Shown here piece after piece: positions 12,515 to 24,900 of a DNA stretch of 64,000 nt (positions within the stretch are counted from its first letter, which is position 1; the number at the start of each line of letters is the position of its first letter). Location: NCBI GenBank assembly GCA_033002965.1, contig JAURVB010012894.1, forward strand, positions 1 through 64,000, in the 5' to 3' direction. The notes beneath the pieces are model-generated. The model ran no database searches. It was given only the letters and a program-made list of their open reading frames with translations, and was not told the DNA's origin. The DNA comes from Piper betle. Lineage: Eukaryota; Streptophyta; Magnoliopsida; Piperales; Piperaceae. Position numbers and translations under genes: made by a program.

Positions 12515-15500
12515 TCAGGATGGCATGTCCGAAGAGAGTAGTTTCTTGATGGTTTCGTAAGTCATGAAGACAATTGCCACACCAGGGACCACTTTGTAAT
12601 ACTCGGGCAGTATCCCTCGATACAGACCACGGAATCCTTCAGTCTTGATTATATGCCTAAATGTGCCAAGCAGGCCTGTCTTGTACACACGGGCACGGCC
12701 ACCAGCTCCTTCTAGTTGCATCCGCCGTCTTACAAGATCCAGAGGAAATGTTGCTAAAGCCATTACAAGGACTCCAAGGTTAGCCAATACCAGAAATAAC
12801 AAATTGCAAAAAAATGAGAAAAAAAAACATTCAAAATACAGAGAATGCTGTAATATATTTTGTAAAGATATATACTATATATACTAACTCTACGCCCAAA
12901 TAATAAAGAACCACCATAAATTTTCAAATTTATTTTGAAAATGTATTACAGCGAATGCTGTAATATATTTTCAAAGGATATACTAAGTCTACTCCCGAAC
13001 ATGTAACCACGACCTCAATTCTTTGGAAGCAGGACGATGACAAAGAAGAAGAAATTTTGAAATTTCTATAAAAAACTTTTCCTTCAATGATATTGGTAAT
13101 CAACATACTAACCAACAAATGTAAAAACTGAAAATGAAAAAAATGACATTGAATTAGCAATTCTAACTCTAAAAAGCAGGTATTTCATAACTTTTTAACC
13201 TTTTTTTAAGAGAATATTCTAATAAAAGTTTCTTCATTAGAACTGTAATTGGACTCATAGCAGAAGTGACAGTTTCGCGGCTAAGAAGGTAAAGCAATCA
13301 TGTTGAGTGTTATACAGTTAAAGGTAACTGCCTGAAAAATGGTTGAAATCGTTACAGTCAATATTCAGGATGTGCACTTTATTGGAAACAATAGCAAGCT
13401 GCACAATTTATGGAAATTTTAGCATGTGCCCACTACTGACAAAATATTCCTCTCAGTTAAATGTTCTCAGAACATTAGTATGAACAAAGCAATTTTTTAC
13501 CAGTAGATGATGCTATTCCTGATAGACTGCCACAACCTAAACTGATCAAGGCAGTTGGATCATCAGGCCTATATAAAAAGAAAAAATAAGACATTTATGC
13601 AAAGTGAAAAAGGCAATAACCTATTAAAAATAAATTTTTGAACATCTTACTAAAACAGGAACTTACCTCTCTGATTGCCACCAAGTTCTCAGGGTCTCAT
13701 ACACAGTAAAGCTGATTGCTAAACTAGGACCAACCCCCTGATTGTAGCAAACAAAATTCTGAGAGAACGGAAATAGTAGGATGGATTTAGATGGACTAAC
13801 ATAATTAGGCGCATACCAATAATGTAGCTCCCATGCCTTTGTACAGCCCCTTCACCCCTTCATCTCTGCAAATGGTAGAGAGTGCATTGGATATGCCTTT
13901 ATAGTAGATCACCTTAGTCTGCAAGTTCTCACCACACTTAAAATGAGGTACAAAAACTCAAAAACTCCTTATAGCTGTTAACATTTCGTATAACACCGAG
14001 ATCAAGTAAGTCAAACACCAAAAGGTTTCTGTATATTTAACTCAGATTCCGTAGCTCCAGAATGTTTATGGCAAACTATATGTTAAAATGCAAGCTAATA
14101 GTCAAATGTCACCTACATGCAGAATACTGAACATTCAAAACTTCAAATTGACATATTAAGAGAAATAAACATATCTTTCCAGTGATAATCAGTAAACTAG
14201 ACATAAAATTAATTAGTTTCATTCAATACAAACATAAGCAGGAAGGATGAAAATAATGAACTCCAGACAAACATATGAGAGGCATCATGCAGAAGGCTAA
14301 AATAATAGATAAAGATATTAAAGTAACCTGTGCTGCAAGACGTGTCCGCACAAGATCCAGTGGGTAAGTCATTGAGGCTGCTGTAACACCCGCTAAACCA
14401 CCCCCAAAAAGCCGCACAAAAATATCAGCATTTATGTTATGAGACTCAATTCCCGGGATTGAGTGCATTATCTGTCCAAAAATATCACAATCTTAATATA
14501 TAAGTTCCAAAAAGTTGAAAAATCAATAAAAAAACCAATAAGTAAAAAAGTAATACACGAGAAACTTTGCACTGACATTTTTATATTGTTCATATGCATA
14601 GAAACTTATTGCAGAATAAGGTAGACGATGGGCAACAGTGACTAAATTTCCTTTCCAAAATGCTCGAAATCCTTCTTCATGTACAATTCGAGTTGCCTCT
14701 CGCCATATACTTATTCGATGCATCGTTGCAACATCAGTGTGCATGCCTTGCACCTGCAACATAACGAAGAAAAATATTTCATATAGCATGACAAATACAT
14801 ACACATAATAATTGACCGCAATATTAAAAGCCACAGAAGACAAATAACAGGGAAAATAAAATTTAACACATCAAAGTTAATTATGAAGTCATGACATAAA
14901 TTTTACCATCAAGTTTAACTTTAATCTTCAAAATTAGGAAGCAAATGAGCATAAGCTGGAACAGTCAAGGCACACCATCAGGCTTATCAAGGCAACCTCA
15001 AGCTTCTTCCATGGCTCATGTTCTGAATAAGCCAAGATAAAGCTACAGTGAGGTTGACTTGGCTCAGCTCAAAAGTTCTCAAATAATAACCACTTGGCTT
15101 GAAATAAAATAATTTGCTCAAGGGCATGTTTGGAGACGTAACAAATAATTGAATGAAATATTGAATTCCTTAATGTGTGATAAATATAAAAATTCAGTGA
15201 GAAATAACAAGGAATCAAGAACGCCAGCTGAACTGAAGTGGCTTTTAAACCCATTGAACCAAGCAGTCAACAAATGAGTTCCAGCTCTATGCATGCCACA
15301 AAAAAGTTCTATTGGCTTTCAAACCAGAGCATAAATCCCAGATTCCTCGGCTACCTGACATTACCTTTTCTTTAAGAAGTTGAATATGTGACAACTGCTC
15401 CCATAAGCCAAGAAGCCAGCTTGTGTCCCCGCCTCAACCAAACCCTACCTTTTTACTTTTACATCTAAGAACAAGTTGACAACTGAAAGCTACTTACAAG

Positions 15501-16627
15501 ATTGATTAATCAAATCAGCTTATAGAAGTTGTAGGTCAATGTGTGATCACTGTTTATAGGCTTGAAGGAATTACTATGCTCTTCAAGTAATCATATCTAG
15601 ACTAAATATGAACTCATCCCTCCAGACGATATCAAAAAACGAAAACCAATAGACTAGGGGGAACCAAACTGCAGGTGATGCCTTCCCCCCTCACAAGACC
15701 TATTTTATTTGACAAATCATGGTCAGCAGAACAAAACTTCTCCAAGTGAATCAATTAAAAGGAGATTTTTGCCACCTAAGGCGCAAATAATAGCATATTT
15801 CGTGTAAATCATTTTATGATTCCCATATGTGGCAATCCTACGATAGTTGGGTTAAGATAGGAAAGATCAGCACGGGCCCAAATTTTTCGAGGAACGTAAT
15901 ATCATTATTCTGAATGAATTATATAATGCTATAACTTCTTCTAGGTGATACTCTCATTCCAAAGCAAAGACCACAAAATAATTATACTCCAAAACGAAAC
16001 ATCAAACTGGAGCATTAAGTCATCCCAACGTCTCTTTCCAGCTAATGTCTATCCCAATTCAAGCTCAAATGCATCAAATTCTCTCAGTTTCTCCAACAAA
16101 ATTCTCCCCTTACACTAAAAATCGCCGCTTTCCATTAAAAAAATGAACAATGCAAAGCCATGCACAAACGAATCCAACCAAAAATATCAAACAACGAACT
16201 AATTGACATTTATCCGGTTCAGAAAACAACGATGCCCATTTATGCCTGGATATTTCAAAACAAAATAGCCCTCGAACTCTCAATCCAATCAATGAATCGA
16301 TTTGCAGAGAAGAATTGAAGGCAAAAGCTTCAATCCAGAGCTCACCCCTAGCGAAGAAAAACAATTCCAACCGAAAAAAAACTAAAGAAAGAGCCCAACC
16401 TGGAAGAGAATTGTGAGGCGGGCGAGCGGCGCGGTGCACGTCTTCCCGACCGCGCCCGCCACCCCGCCGGCGAGCAGCTGGGCCACGGTCCCAATCTGCG
16501 ACTGCTGCTGAAACGCCGCCGCCGGCGGCCGGCAAGGCTGGTGGTACTTGCAGACCCCTCCGTCGCCGAGCGGTCGCTGCCCGCCGCTCCCCTCGACCAT
16601 CACCCCCATCCTTACCTCCGTCTGCAT
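12515..16627 (-). CDS. Mitochondrial substrate carrier (SLC25) family protein
   Basis: Seven exons, all in frame, encode 342 residues: 16627-16400, 14753-14577, 14471-14328, 13918-13817, 13737-13667, 13568-13501 and 12753-12515. The protein has the three tandem repeats of the SLC25 family. The signature motifs are TAPLARLTILFQ (about 64-76), YPLDLVRTRL (about 171-180) and FPLDLVRRRMQ (about 266-276). These carriers have six membrane helices and exchange small metabolites across the inner mitochondrial, or sometimes plastid or peroxisomal, membrane. The N-terminus (MQTEVRMGV, then LAGGVAGAVGKTCTAPL) closely resembles the plant group called mitochondrial substrate carrier family protein B. Its substrate is not settled from sequence. 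The first methionine is chosen because plant homologues start MQTE. No breaks were seen. Intron 1, about 1.65 kb, is the longest. Confidence 0.93.
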
Positions 16628-19459
16628 TTCTCCCCACTGCCCCGCCGCCGGAAAGAAGCTAATTTGCAAAGGTGGCCGAGGGAGGAGGAAAGGAGGGATC
16701 TTTGGCGGCGGTGGTGGGTCGACGGTCGAGGTGGAGACGATGGGGGGAGAAAGGGTTGGGGAGGAAACGCAGAATATTCCAGTTTGTTGGCAAATTGTCT
16801 GGGAATCTACTTTGGCCCATTTAGTAAGCCCATTAAGCCTTATTTTGTTTTTCGTCTCATCAAACCAGGATTTGCTCCACCACTTAATATAGTAAAACCC
16901 CTGTAATAATTTCATGGTATGATACAACCTTCATAATTAGTAGAAATTTAAGAAATTAATTATAACAATTAATTATGATCCCCTGTTTGTGAAGATCTAA
17001 AAACACTCCCTTTTTATAGCAAATCTCACCTCCCCTTGTGAAAAGTTACCTTATAAACTTTGAATTAATATATAACGTTTAAAACTAGAAATAAACTACT
17101 TGAAATAGATCATATCATATAAGCTATATTTGCAATTAAAACTTTTTGGTGGGTGTCATAAAATAAATTTATATGCATAAAAAGTAATGTGCACATGTAA
17201 GAGGTTGATAATTTTTTATATATATTATTATGACTTATTTTTAGATTATTAAAGGATTTATTAGTTAATTAGAAATTTTATCAGTGTTCTAATTTTTTAG
17301 TATAATATTTAGATATCTAGATTATAAATTGCAGGACCGATTCAATTACTATAAATGAAAGTCGTATAACGATATATGAGTTATAGTTCATGTATATAAA
17401 GCTTTTATATGAAGCAATTTAGTAAGTTCTATTATTCAAAATTCACATAGATAAATATAAAAATAAATAATAATTAAAATACTTATAGATTTTTTAATTA
17501 ATATAATATTTTTAACCTTTTTTATCTTAATTAATAATCAAAGTAAATATAATTAAGCTAGTATATTTTAAAAAATCAAATAATTAAGTCATATTAATGT
17601 AAGAAAAAAGATACAAGTTTATCAACATCTTACTCATGTACTCTACTTTCCATGGATCAAAACTTCACTACGTAGGATCTAATAAAATATGTTTAAATTA
17701 GATGAGTAACTCATGCAAATTATACCCCAATTCTCGTATTTTTCCTTACATAAAGAAGTCTCGTAAAACAAAATTGGGGAAAAATACACGTCAGTCATCC
17801 TCTTATATACATCCCGCTACGAGCTCTTCCGGACTATTGCCTTCCTAACCAAAACAGCGATCTTCTTCTAACCTCCTAATATGATTACTTCTTAACTAAA
17901 ATAGAATGGACAAATAAACAAATAATATTTTATTTTGTGAGCTTTTGTATACTAGGAATTCTATCCGGGTTAACTAATAATATATATAAAAAACTACTTG
18001 GAGTGTAGTTAGTAGTTTATTTTTTCAGGTAAGCTTCCTATTTGAAAGCTCTTATTAAAGATCAAATCCTCAATTAATGTAGTTGATGGTACCAATTGAG
18101 TAGTTTTATGAATTGATACGTTTAAGTTGAAAGTTTTTCTCTTGTGGGTTTGCGACGCCACAATTATTCCTCCTCCCACAAGCAGTGCCATATTGTGGAC
18201 GTCGAAAATGAGTTGCCTCTCGTGCTTGTGCCGGCCGAAGGAGAGAAGAAGAAGAAGACGACGACGACCAGGGAGCTTGTGCAATGCCAGCTTCTTGTGG
18301 TCTACACTGAGCTTGTTGGAAGCAGGGAAGAGGATCGGGAGCGAAGGCCCTGACCAGCCCCGGTATTCAGTCGACCCCTCCCGACAGCGATTCTTCGAAA
18401 ACTGGATCAGCAGTTGCGATGAACTGTAGCGATAGCGTGGGGATTATGAAAGGTAGCTCCAAACATCTACGCCTGCAACTGATCCCACATCTTTATTCAC
18501 GAAGTTGTTAGTTAGGAGAGATGGGGAGATACAACGGCACCGGACCACCACCTATCGGCCCTCGACAAGGAGCCTGGATGAGGTTGTGTTGACATTTGCG
18601 TATGGGGAACATGTGGCGTCGGTAACGACGGCAGAGAGGTTCGGAAGATACGATGGGCAGCAACCGTACATATGCCTGTTGCAAGTACTCACCGCCGCCA
18701 CTCCCATTATCATGCCCCCTAGGTCACGAGCATGTCGTCCCCGCCCCATGCATTTACAATGTATTATGACAATGTACTAGATGTTAATGTGCAGTGTGAT
18801 TTTAAAATGAATTATGACATAAAAGATGAGAAATGAGAGATACTTGCATTGGAACTTGGAAGAGCAGGTCAGGTAGCTTTCTAGGTACAACTAGATAGAT
18901 AAATATAGACAAGTAAAACAATGCTTAGTGCAGAAATATATGATCTTAGGTGTACATGAAATTGAAGTCAACGATGCTTCATTGCTTATTTGATATACCA
19001 GTCAGGAGTAAAAAAATTTCCTAACGTAGGAAAAACATGGTTGAACAGGGAAAATTGGTTGAAATTTGAGCATGAATAGTGCAATAAAACCCATAAAGTA
19101 AAAAGTGCCAAATGGCATACACTCCATGTCAGAATATAGGTATGAGATAGTAAGGATTTCAAAAGTTACAAAGACTGGATTACACATTAACATGGGTGAA
19201 AAATAAAAGTAAAGATCTATACCAGGAGAGATTGCATGAACAAACACTATTCAGAGTAAAGCCTTCAAAAAATTGAGAGTCTGATACCTGATAACCCAAA
19301 GAAAAGACCCACGAGCTCCGGAAATGTTTTAACCTCGTAACCAACAATGAAACTACAATTTTCCCCATGAACAAACCTGACAAAAAATGCACAATGGATA
19401 GTCGCATTCAAGCTGACTAAAAGTGTCACAAGCTCCCACCTCAAGAAGGTCCTAATTTT
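16628..19459. other. Intergenic, carrier promoter side and AT-rich DNA
   Basis: 16628-16900 is the GC-rich 5' flank of the carrier gene. 16930-18120 is very AT-rich with nothing recognisable. 18127-18780 is distinctly more GC-rich and carries open frames of 65-100 residues on both strands, none matching a family with confidence. A short stretch near 18396-18426 (RFFENWISSC) recalls the start of DOG1/TGA-type domains, but nothing that should follow is present. 18800-19459 includes the 3' flank of the Rab gene. Confidence 0.5.
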
Positions 19460-20942
19460 TCAGCTAGAGCAGCAATACTTCTTCGACGAAGTACCTGAGT
19501 TATCAGCGACGTTAATGGTCATGCCAACTCCAGGTCCTGCAGAGCTTGCGGCCTCCTGTGCTGCCAATGCCTTCTTGTTTATAATGTGGTAGATCTCAGT
19601 CAAAATAGTCTGGAATGCCTTCTCCACATTCAAAGCTTCTAAAGCTGAGGTCTCAAGAAACGAAAGCCCCTCTTTCTCTGCCAACGCCTGAGCATCCTCT
19701 TCGGCAACAGCTCTCAGATGACTGAGGTCTGATTTGTTCCCAGCCATCAAAATTACAATGTTGGAGTCTGCATGGCCTCGTAACTCACGCAGCCACCTCT
19801 GAACATTATCAAAGGTCTGCTTCTTTGTAATGTCATAAACAAGGAGAGCACCCACTGCTCCCCTGTAATAAGCGCTGGTAATGGCTCTATACCTCTCCTG
19901 TCCGGCAGTATCCCATATTTGTGCTTTCACAATCTTTCCCTCAATCTGGTTTCAGAGAAAATGTATTCACATAAATGAAACAGTGCGCCAAACTAGTTTA
20001 AAATAAAGCTCCACACATATAAATCTCGCATGATATCTTTTCTTGAATTTGTCATACTTAAGATATTCAATCATTTACATCTGCACAACTAAACTGATTT
20101 AAAACAAATTTCCACACTATCAACTTTCTGCATGAAGTAATTACTTAAATTTGACATGATTCAGATGCTCAATCATTTACAAACTAATGAACCTCCAGAT
20201 GCATTTTACACACTAACAAGTAACAACAAATAAACCTCTTCACATGTCCAATGCATGTAGATTTGACATTAATGGTCAACCATTTACCAAACATAACCAA
20301 GTCCAACATAAACATCCAGATTCAATTTACAACATAACAACAAATAAACCACCTTTCACATCCTCTGCATACAGATCCAGGACAGAAAACTTCAACAACA
20401 TGAACAATTCTCACATAACCAAGTTCCCTAGTCTGACATTCCAACCATTTAACCCGTCCAACATGCGCATCCAGATCCGATTTGCTTCCTCACAACAAAA
20501 TAAAATAAGCCTCATTTCACATCCTACACACACAGATTCAGAACAAGACAAACCCCGATTCCGCATTCAATACGGCAAACAAGGATCCCGATCTGCTACA
20601 TAAGCATCATCAAATCTAACGACCTCATGCTCAACTCGCTCAAAAACAGCCACCACCAAAAGTCAATGACCTCAATTCCACTAAAAAAAACGCAAAAAAT
20701 AAAACCAAACCCTTACCGATCGATTCAACAGCATACAGAGATATGAATTGGGTTCAAGAAAGAGAGAGGAGAGAGACCTGCAAAGTCCTGGTGGCGAATT
20801 CGACGCCGATGGTGGATTTGGACTCCAAGCAGAACTCGTTGCGGGTGAACCTGGAGAGGATGTTGGATTTGCCGACGCCGGAGTCGCCGATGAGGACGAT
20901 TTTGAACAGGTAGTCGTACTCGTGATCCACCCTGTTCGCCAT
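19460..20942 (-). CDS. RABA2: RABA2-type (Rab11-class) small GTPase
   Basis: Two exons (20942-20778 and 19945-19460) encode 216 residues. The protein opens [19 protein letters not shown] and shows all Rab GTP-binding motifs: P-loop GDSGVGKS (19-26), the effector-region [20 protein letters not shown] (66-72), NKSD and ETSALEALN. It ends CCSS, the double cysteine for geranylgeranylation. Length and the intron after RTLQ are typical of plant RABA proteins, and the N-terminus fits the RABA2 subclass. Rab11-class proteins direct traffic from the trans-Golgi/early endosome to the plasma membrane and cell plate. The gene looks fully functional. Confidence 0.95.
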
Positions 20943-21999
20943 TTCCGATCACCAAATCGAGATTTCCAGATCGAGCAAATTCTCTGCCAAATCGGGAAGA
21001 TAGAACAACAAAGTTTGAAAAAAAATCCGATCTTTTCTTCTTCTCGTTTTGCTTCGGATTTGACTCGTAGAAGGGAGTTGGAGCTGATATGGAAACGAGC
21101 GACGGGAAGGGGTGTGAAACTGGCACGCCCAATTTAATTTGGACTTTTTGATACGCCCATGGACTATATAATAATAAACTTGCTTTTGGTTGGGTTATTT
21201 TAAATTTATTGAATAAAAAAATTTTAAAAATAAAAATAACTACTAATATCCAATGGAACATTAAATAAAAGAAAAAAAAGATAGAGATTTTTTTATTATC
21301 TTCTTATAAAATGCTAAAAAGAATAATAACAAATTAATTAAAAATTTTTTTCTTTATAATCATCTTTACCTCTTCTCCTCTTGATCTTCCCTACTCTTCC
21401 CTCTTCCCCTTCCTGCCTATTTTCCCGTACTTTTACGCCCTCACACTTGCTCTTGTGTATTATTATTTTTTATAAAGTCAAACAGTATTTTTAGAGTTTT
21501 TAAAGATCATTTCATGTGCCAATTGTTATTTATAACTTCAAACAAAATAGTGATTTAAAAAAATAAATCATCGAAAATAATGTTTTTTAAAATAATTATT
21601 GGTAATATTAAAATTCAAATTAATTGTTCTAGTAATTATAATAGAAAGTTGAACCAACTTTAACTTCTTATAATTGCTACATAACTATTAAAATTATCAA
21701 TTTCATTACTAAAGAAATAACATTAGCCGAGGTCACGAAAACAACCTACCTTAAAATATGCAAAGTGTAAGCTGTCCGTTTAATTTGTCAGACAATAAGT
21801 ACGTTTAATTTTCACATATGTATATTGGCCTCTAATAATATATATGAAGCCGTGGCCTTTTATACTCCCCCCTCTCACTCTCTCTCGCGAATCATTCAAG
21901 CTAGTTATTGGTGGCTCTTTCCAACCGTCCATACACCAAATTCCCGGTGATGAATTTCGTTTCCATCAAGAGTCACCTCATATAGATGTAGTTGATCAA
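20943..21999. other. Intergenic between RABA2 promoter and KAS I 3' end
   Basis: The first ~200 bases are the 5' leader and promoter side of the Rab gene. The rest is AT-rich, apart from a C/T-rich patch at about 21360-21450. No gene was recognised. Confidence 0.6.
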
Positions 22000-24900
22000 T
22001 CAAGGCTTAAAGGCACCAAACACTATTGTTGAGTTGTGTCCTCCAAATCCAAAAGAATTTGAAATAGCTGTACAAAAAACACAAAGTGGTTGTGATTTAT
22101 CTATTTGAAAAAAAAAATCACAGTTTGTGATAAGATACACGTGAGATCTATTTATTTTAATTTCGAAGTACAATATTTATTTGGATAAGATTGTGATTAT
22201 AAGTGATAATAGATTATTGATTTATAATTTAGTTAATTACTTTTGAAAAGATGAATTAGTCCATTATATTACGCATTAGGTTGGGTCGTTATAAATGATA
22301 TCAAAATTTCCTAGTTCTGTATTAGATGATGTGATAGATTAAGGATATTAACTAGAGTGTTGCTCACAAACCATTATAGGTTGGGACTAGCGACAGGGCA
22401 AATTTAAGAATTTCGAGGATATAATTTCTTAAGGTAGGTAGAATATAAGATATTTTAATTTGATTTTACATATAATATTTATTAGGGTAAGATCATGCTT
22501 ACAAGTAACAATAGACTATATATCTTTAATTTTATTAACCACTTTTTAAAAAATACCGCAGATCTAAATTATAAAAGACAAACCTAATTTGATATTTAAA
22601 TTCACATAATCATGACCGCTTTATTTGATTACATTATTTTACAATCATGATTTAATGCAGTTGAAAGAAGTTTCTTGTACTAAAATGCCAAGAAGATTCT
22701 CGAACTCTTCTTAGAACGAAGTTCAAATTTTATTGGTTAATTAATGATGTAAGTGAAGTAATTGTCGATCCAATGATGAAGAACAGTGTGGAACTAGATG
22801 CTTACCTATTTGAATTTCCTAGTTGGACTAAGTCCTCAAAAGTGATCTAAGGATCACATATATGAAACCCAAGTAATGAAGTCTTTTAGTTGAATTTATT
22901 AAAGCCCTTTACAAATATATAACCTTGTAATTAAGAGTCCTAAATTTTATAAAAGTAAAATTCTTTGTTCCCACATAGTTACTCTTGCCATTTTTATACT
23001 ACACTAAGCCTTCTACACCTTAAACACTGACAAATAATGTCAAAGCTCGTTAAGTAATGTCAAAATATCATAGCCCAATGAATATAAATAATATTAGAGC
23101 CAGCAAGCAACAAGAGGCAGGAAGCCCAATACTCACAAGTTAACCCTGTCTACCTGGGAGTCACCAACATCCTCAATTAAATTGATAAAAGAAAACGTGA
23201 AAATGATACCTTTACAAACAACTAATTATATTATGATCTGAAATATTGACATGCTAAATTAAAAGGGATTATGATGATCTTTTAAGTGTTTATTGTTTGT
23301 TGGTCTCGAAGTATGAGTTTTGTGGAAGCTTACCAACGTTTACTTCGCACTGCTGCTTTACATTAGGAACAGTGTCAAAGTTTACTTGCGGTTCTAAGTC
23401 CTGAATACAAAGAATTATGATATTCAGTGACTGGTACTGAAAACTACTTCAGTGTATATATATACAGCTAATGACATTATTATTACAAAAAAATCATGTT
23501 GAAATTGTTGTGGCTGCACATTCATTGTAAATTTCTTACGAATTGATTGATGGTTGGATGCAACCACCCTGTGGAAATGGCTTTCAAAACAGCAACAGCT
23601 TCAAGTCCAGCAGCAGCACCAAGGGAATGCCCTATCAAAGACTGCAGCAAATTTTGAGAAATAACATGTTTTATATCTAAATTATTAACCAATGGAATTG
23701 ATATATAATTGCTCAAATTTATGACAGTCTAGCATAAAATATCCACCAACCAGAGAATCAAATAGACATGTTTTTTAAAAAAAGTAGTGTAAATAAAATC
23801 CACCATTGTATAAAATCAGGTAATAAAATTCAAAGTACAAATATAGTTAACTATAAAATAAAAACACAGGATCAATCTCACCTTGGTCGAATTGACTTTT
23901 ATTGTTTCAATATTCCTGAAAACTCTCTTCATTGCATTCACCTCAGCAAGGTCGCCGACCATAGTTGATGTCCCGTGTGCATTTATGTAATTAACCTGAT
24001 AATATAAAAGTTACATAAAACAGTTTCAAAACTGTGTTAACATAAGTTCGATTATATAGATTAGAAGGGTTTCGACTCTAACTGTTGATGGGGATGGTTT
24101 GAATAGTTAACTACTATATTAGAACCGAAAACATGGTTAGAATATACACTAATATTTCCGAAAACAGTGTATAAATTAAATCATATAAATTTTCTTCCAA
24201 GCTTCACACTATGGACTGCATGCATTGACTTGTTTACTCTCAGAGGTACAGATCATAGACGTGGAATCATAATTGTTAACATAAAATACAACTGATAATA
24301 AGGTTGAAGAAGAAGACCAAATGTACTGTAAATTCCAACCTCTTCCGGTGCGACCCCAGCGTCATCGAGACCTTTTTGAATGCATAAAGAGACACCAAGT
24401 CCATCAGGTCGAGGATCAGTCATATGGTAAGCATCAGATGTAATAGCTCCACCTAAATACTCTCCAATAATCGGTGCATCTCGTCTCAGTGCATGCTCTA
24501 GACTCTCCAATACCTGAGCTTCCATAAATACACATTATGTTTAACACTATAACTCGTATATCTACACGTTAACCGAAAACAGTAGTTCTAGGTCATGTTG
24601 TACCTCATTTAGTTATGAATATTTGTCGAGATATAATTTTTTCTACGGTTTAAAAATCATAAGTAAATATCATTATTGAGATTTCCCCTACAAAAATCAT
24701 AAATAAATATCATGATTGAGATTTTCCCCTACAATTCACAGCTTGATCTTATTTAACTGTGAAGAGTTCTTTTGGGTGACACCAGCGTAAAATTTAACTA
24801 TAACCAACTGTGGCGTGGACTAGTGGCATGCATTTGGTGGAATGTATTATATATGTCTACGTTTGATATATATAGATAACTAAGTAAAGGTCCCAAAGCA

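Noticed and set aside
18396..18429. DOG1/TGA-like motif RFFENWISSC
   Set aside because: Only about a dozen residues resemble the family and a stop follows at once. No downstream part of the domain was found in any frame.
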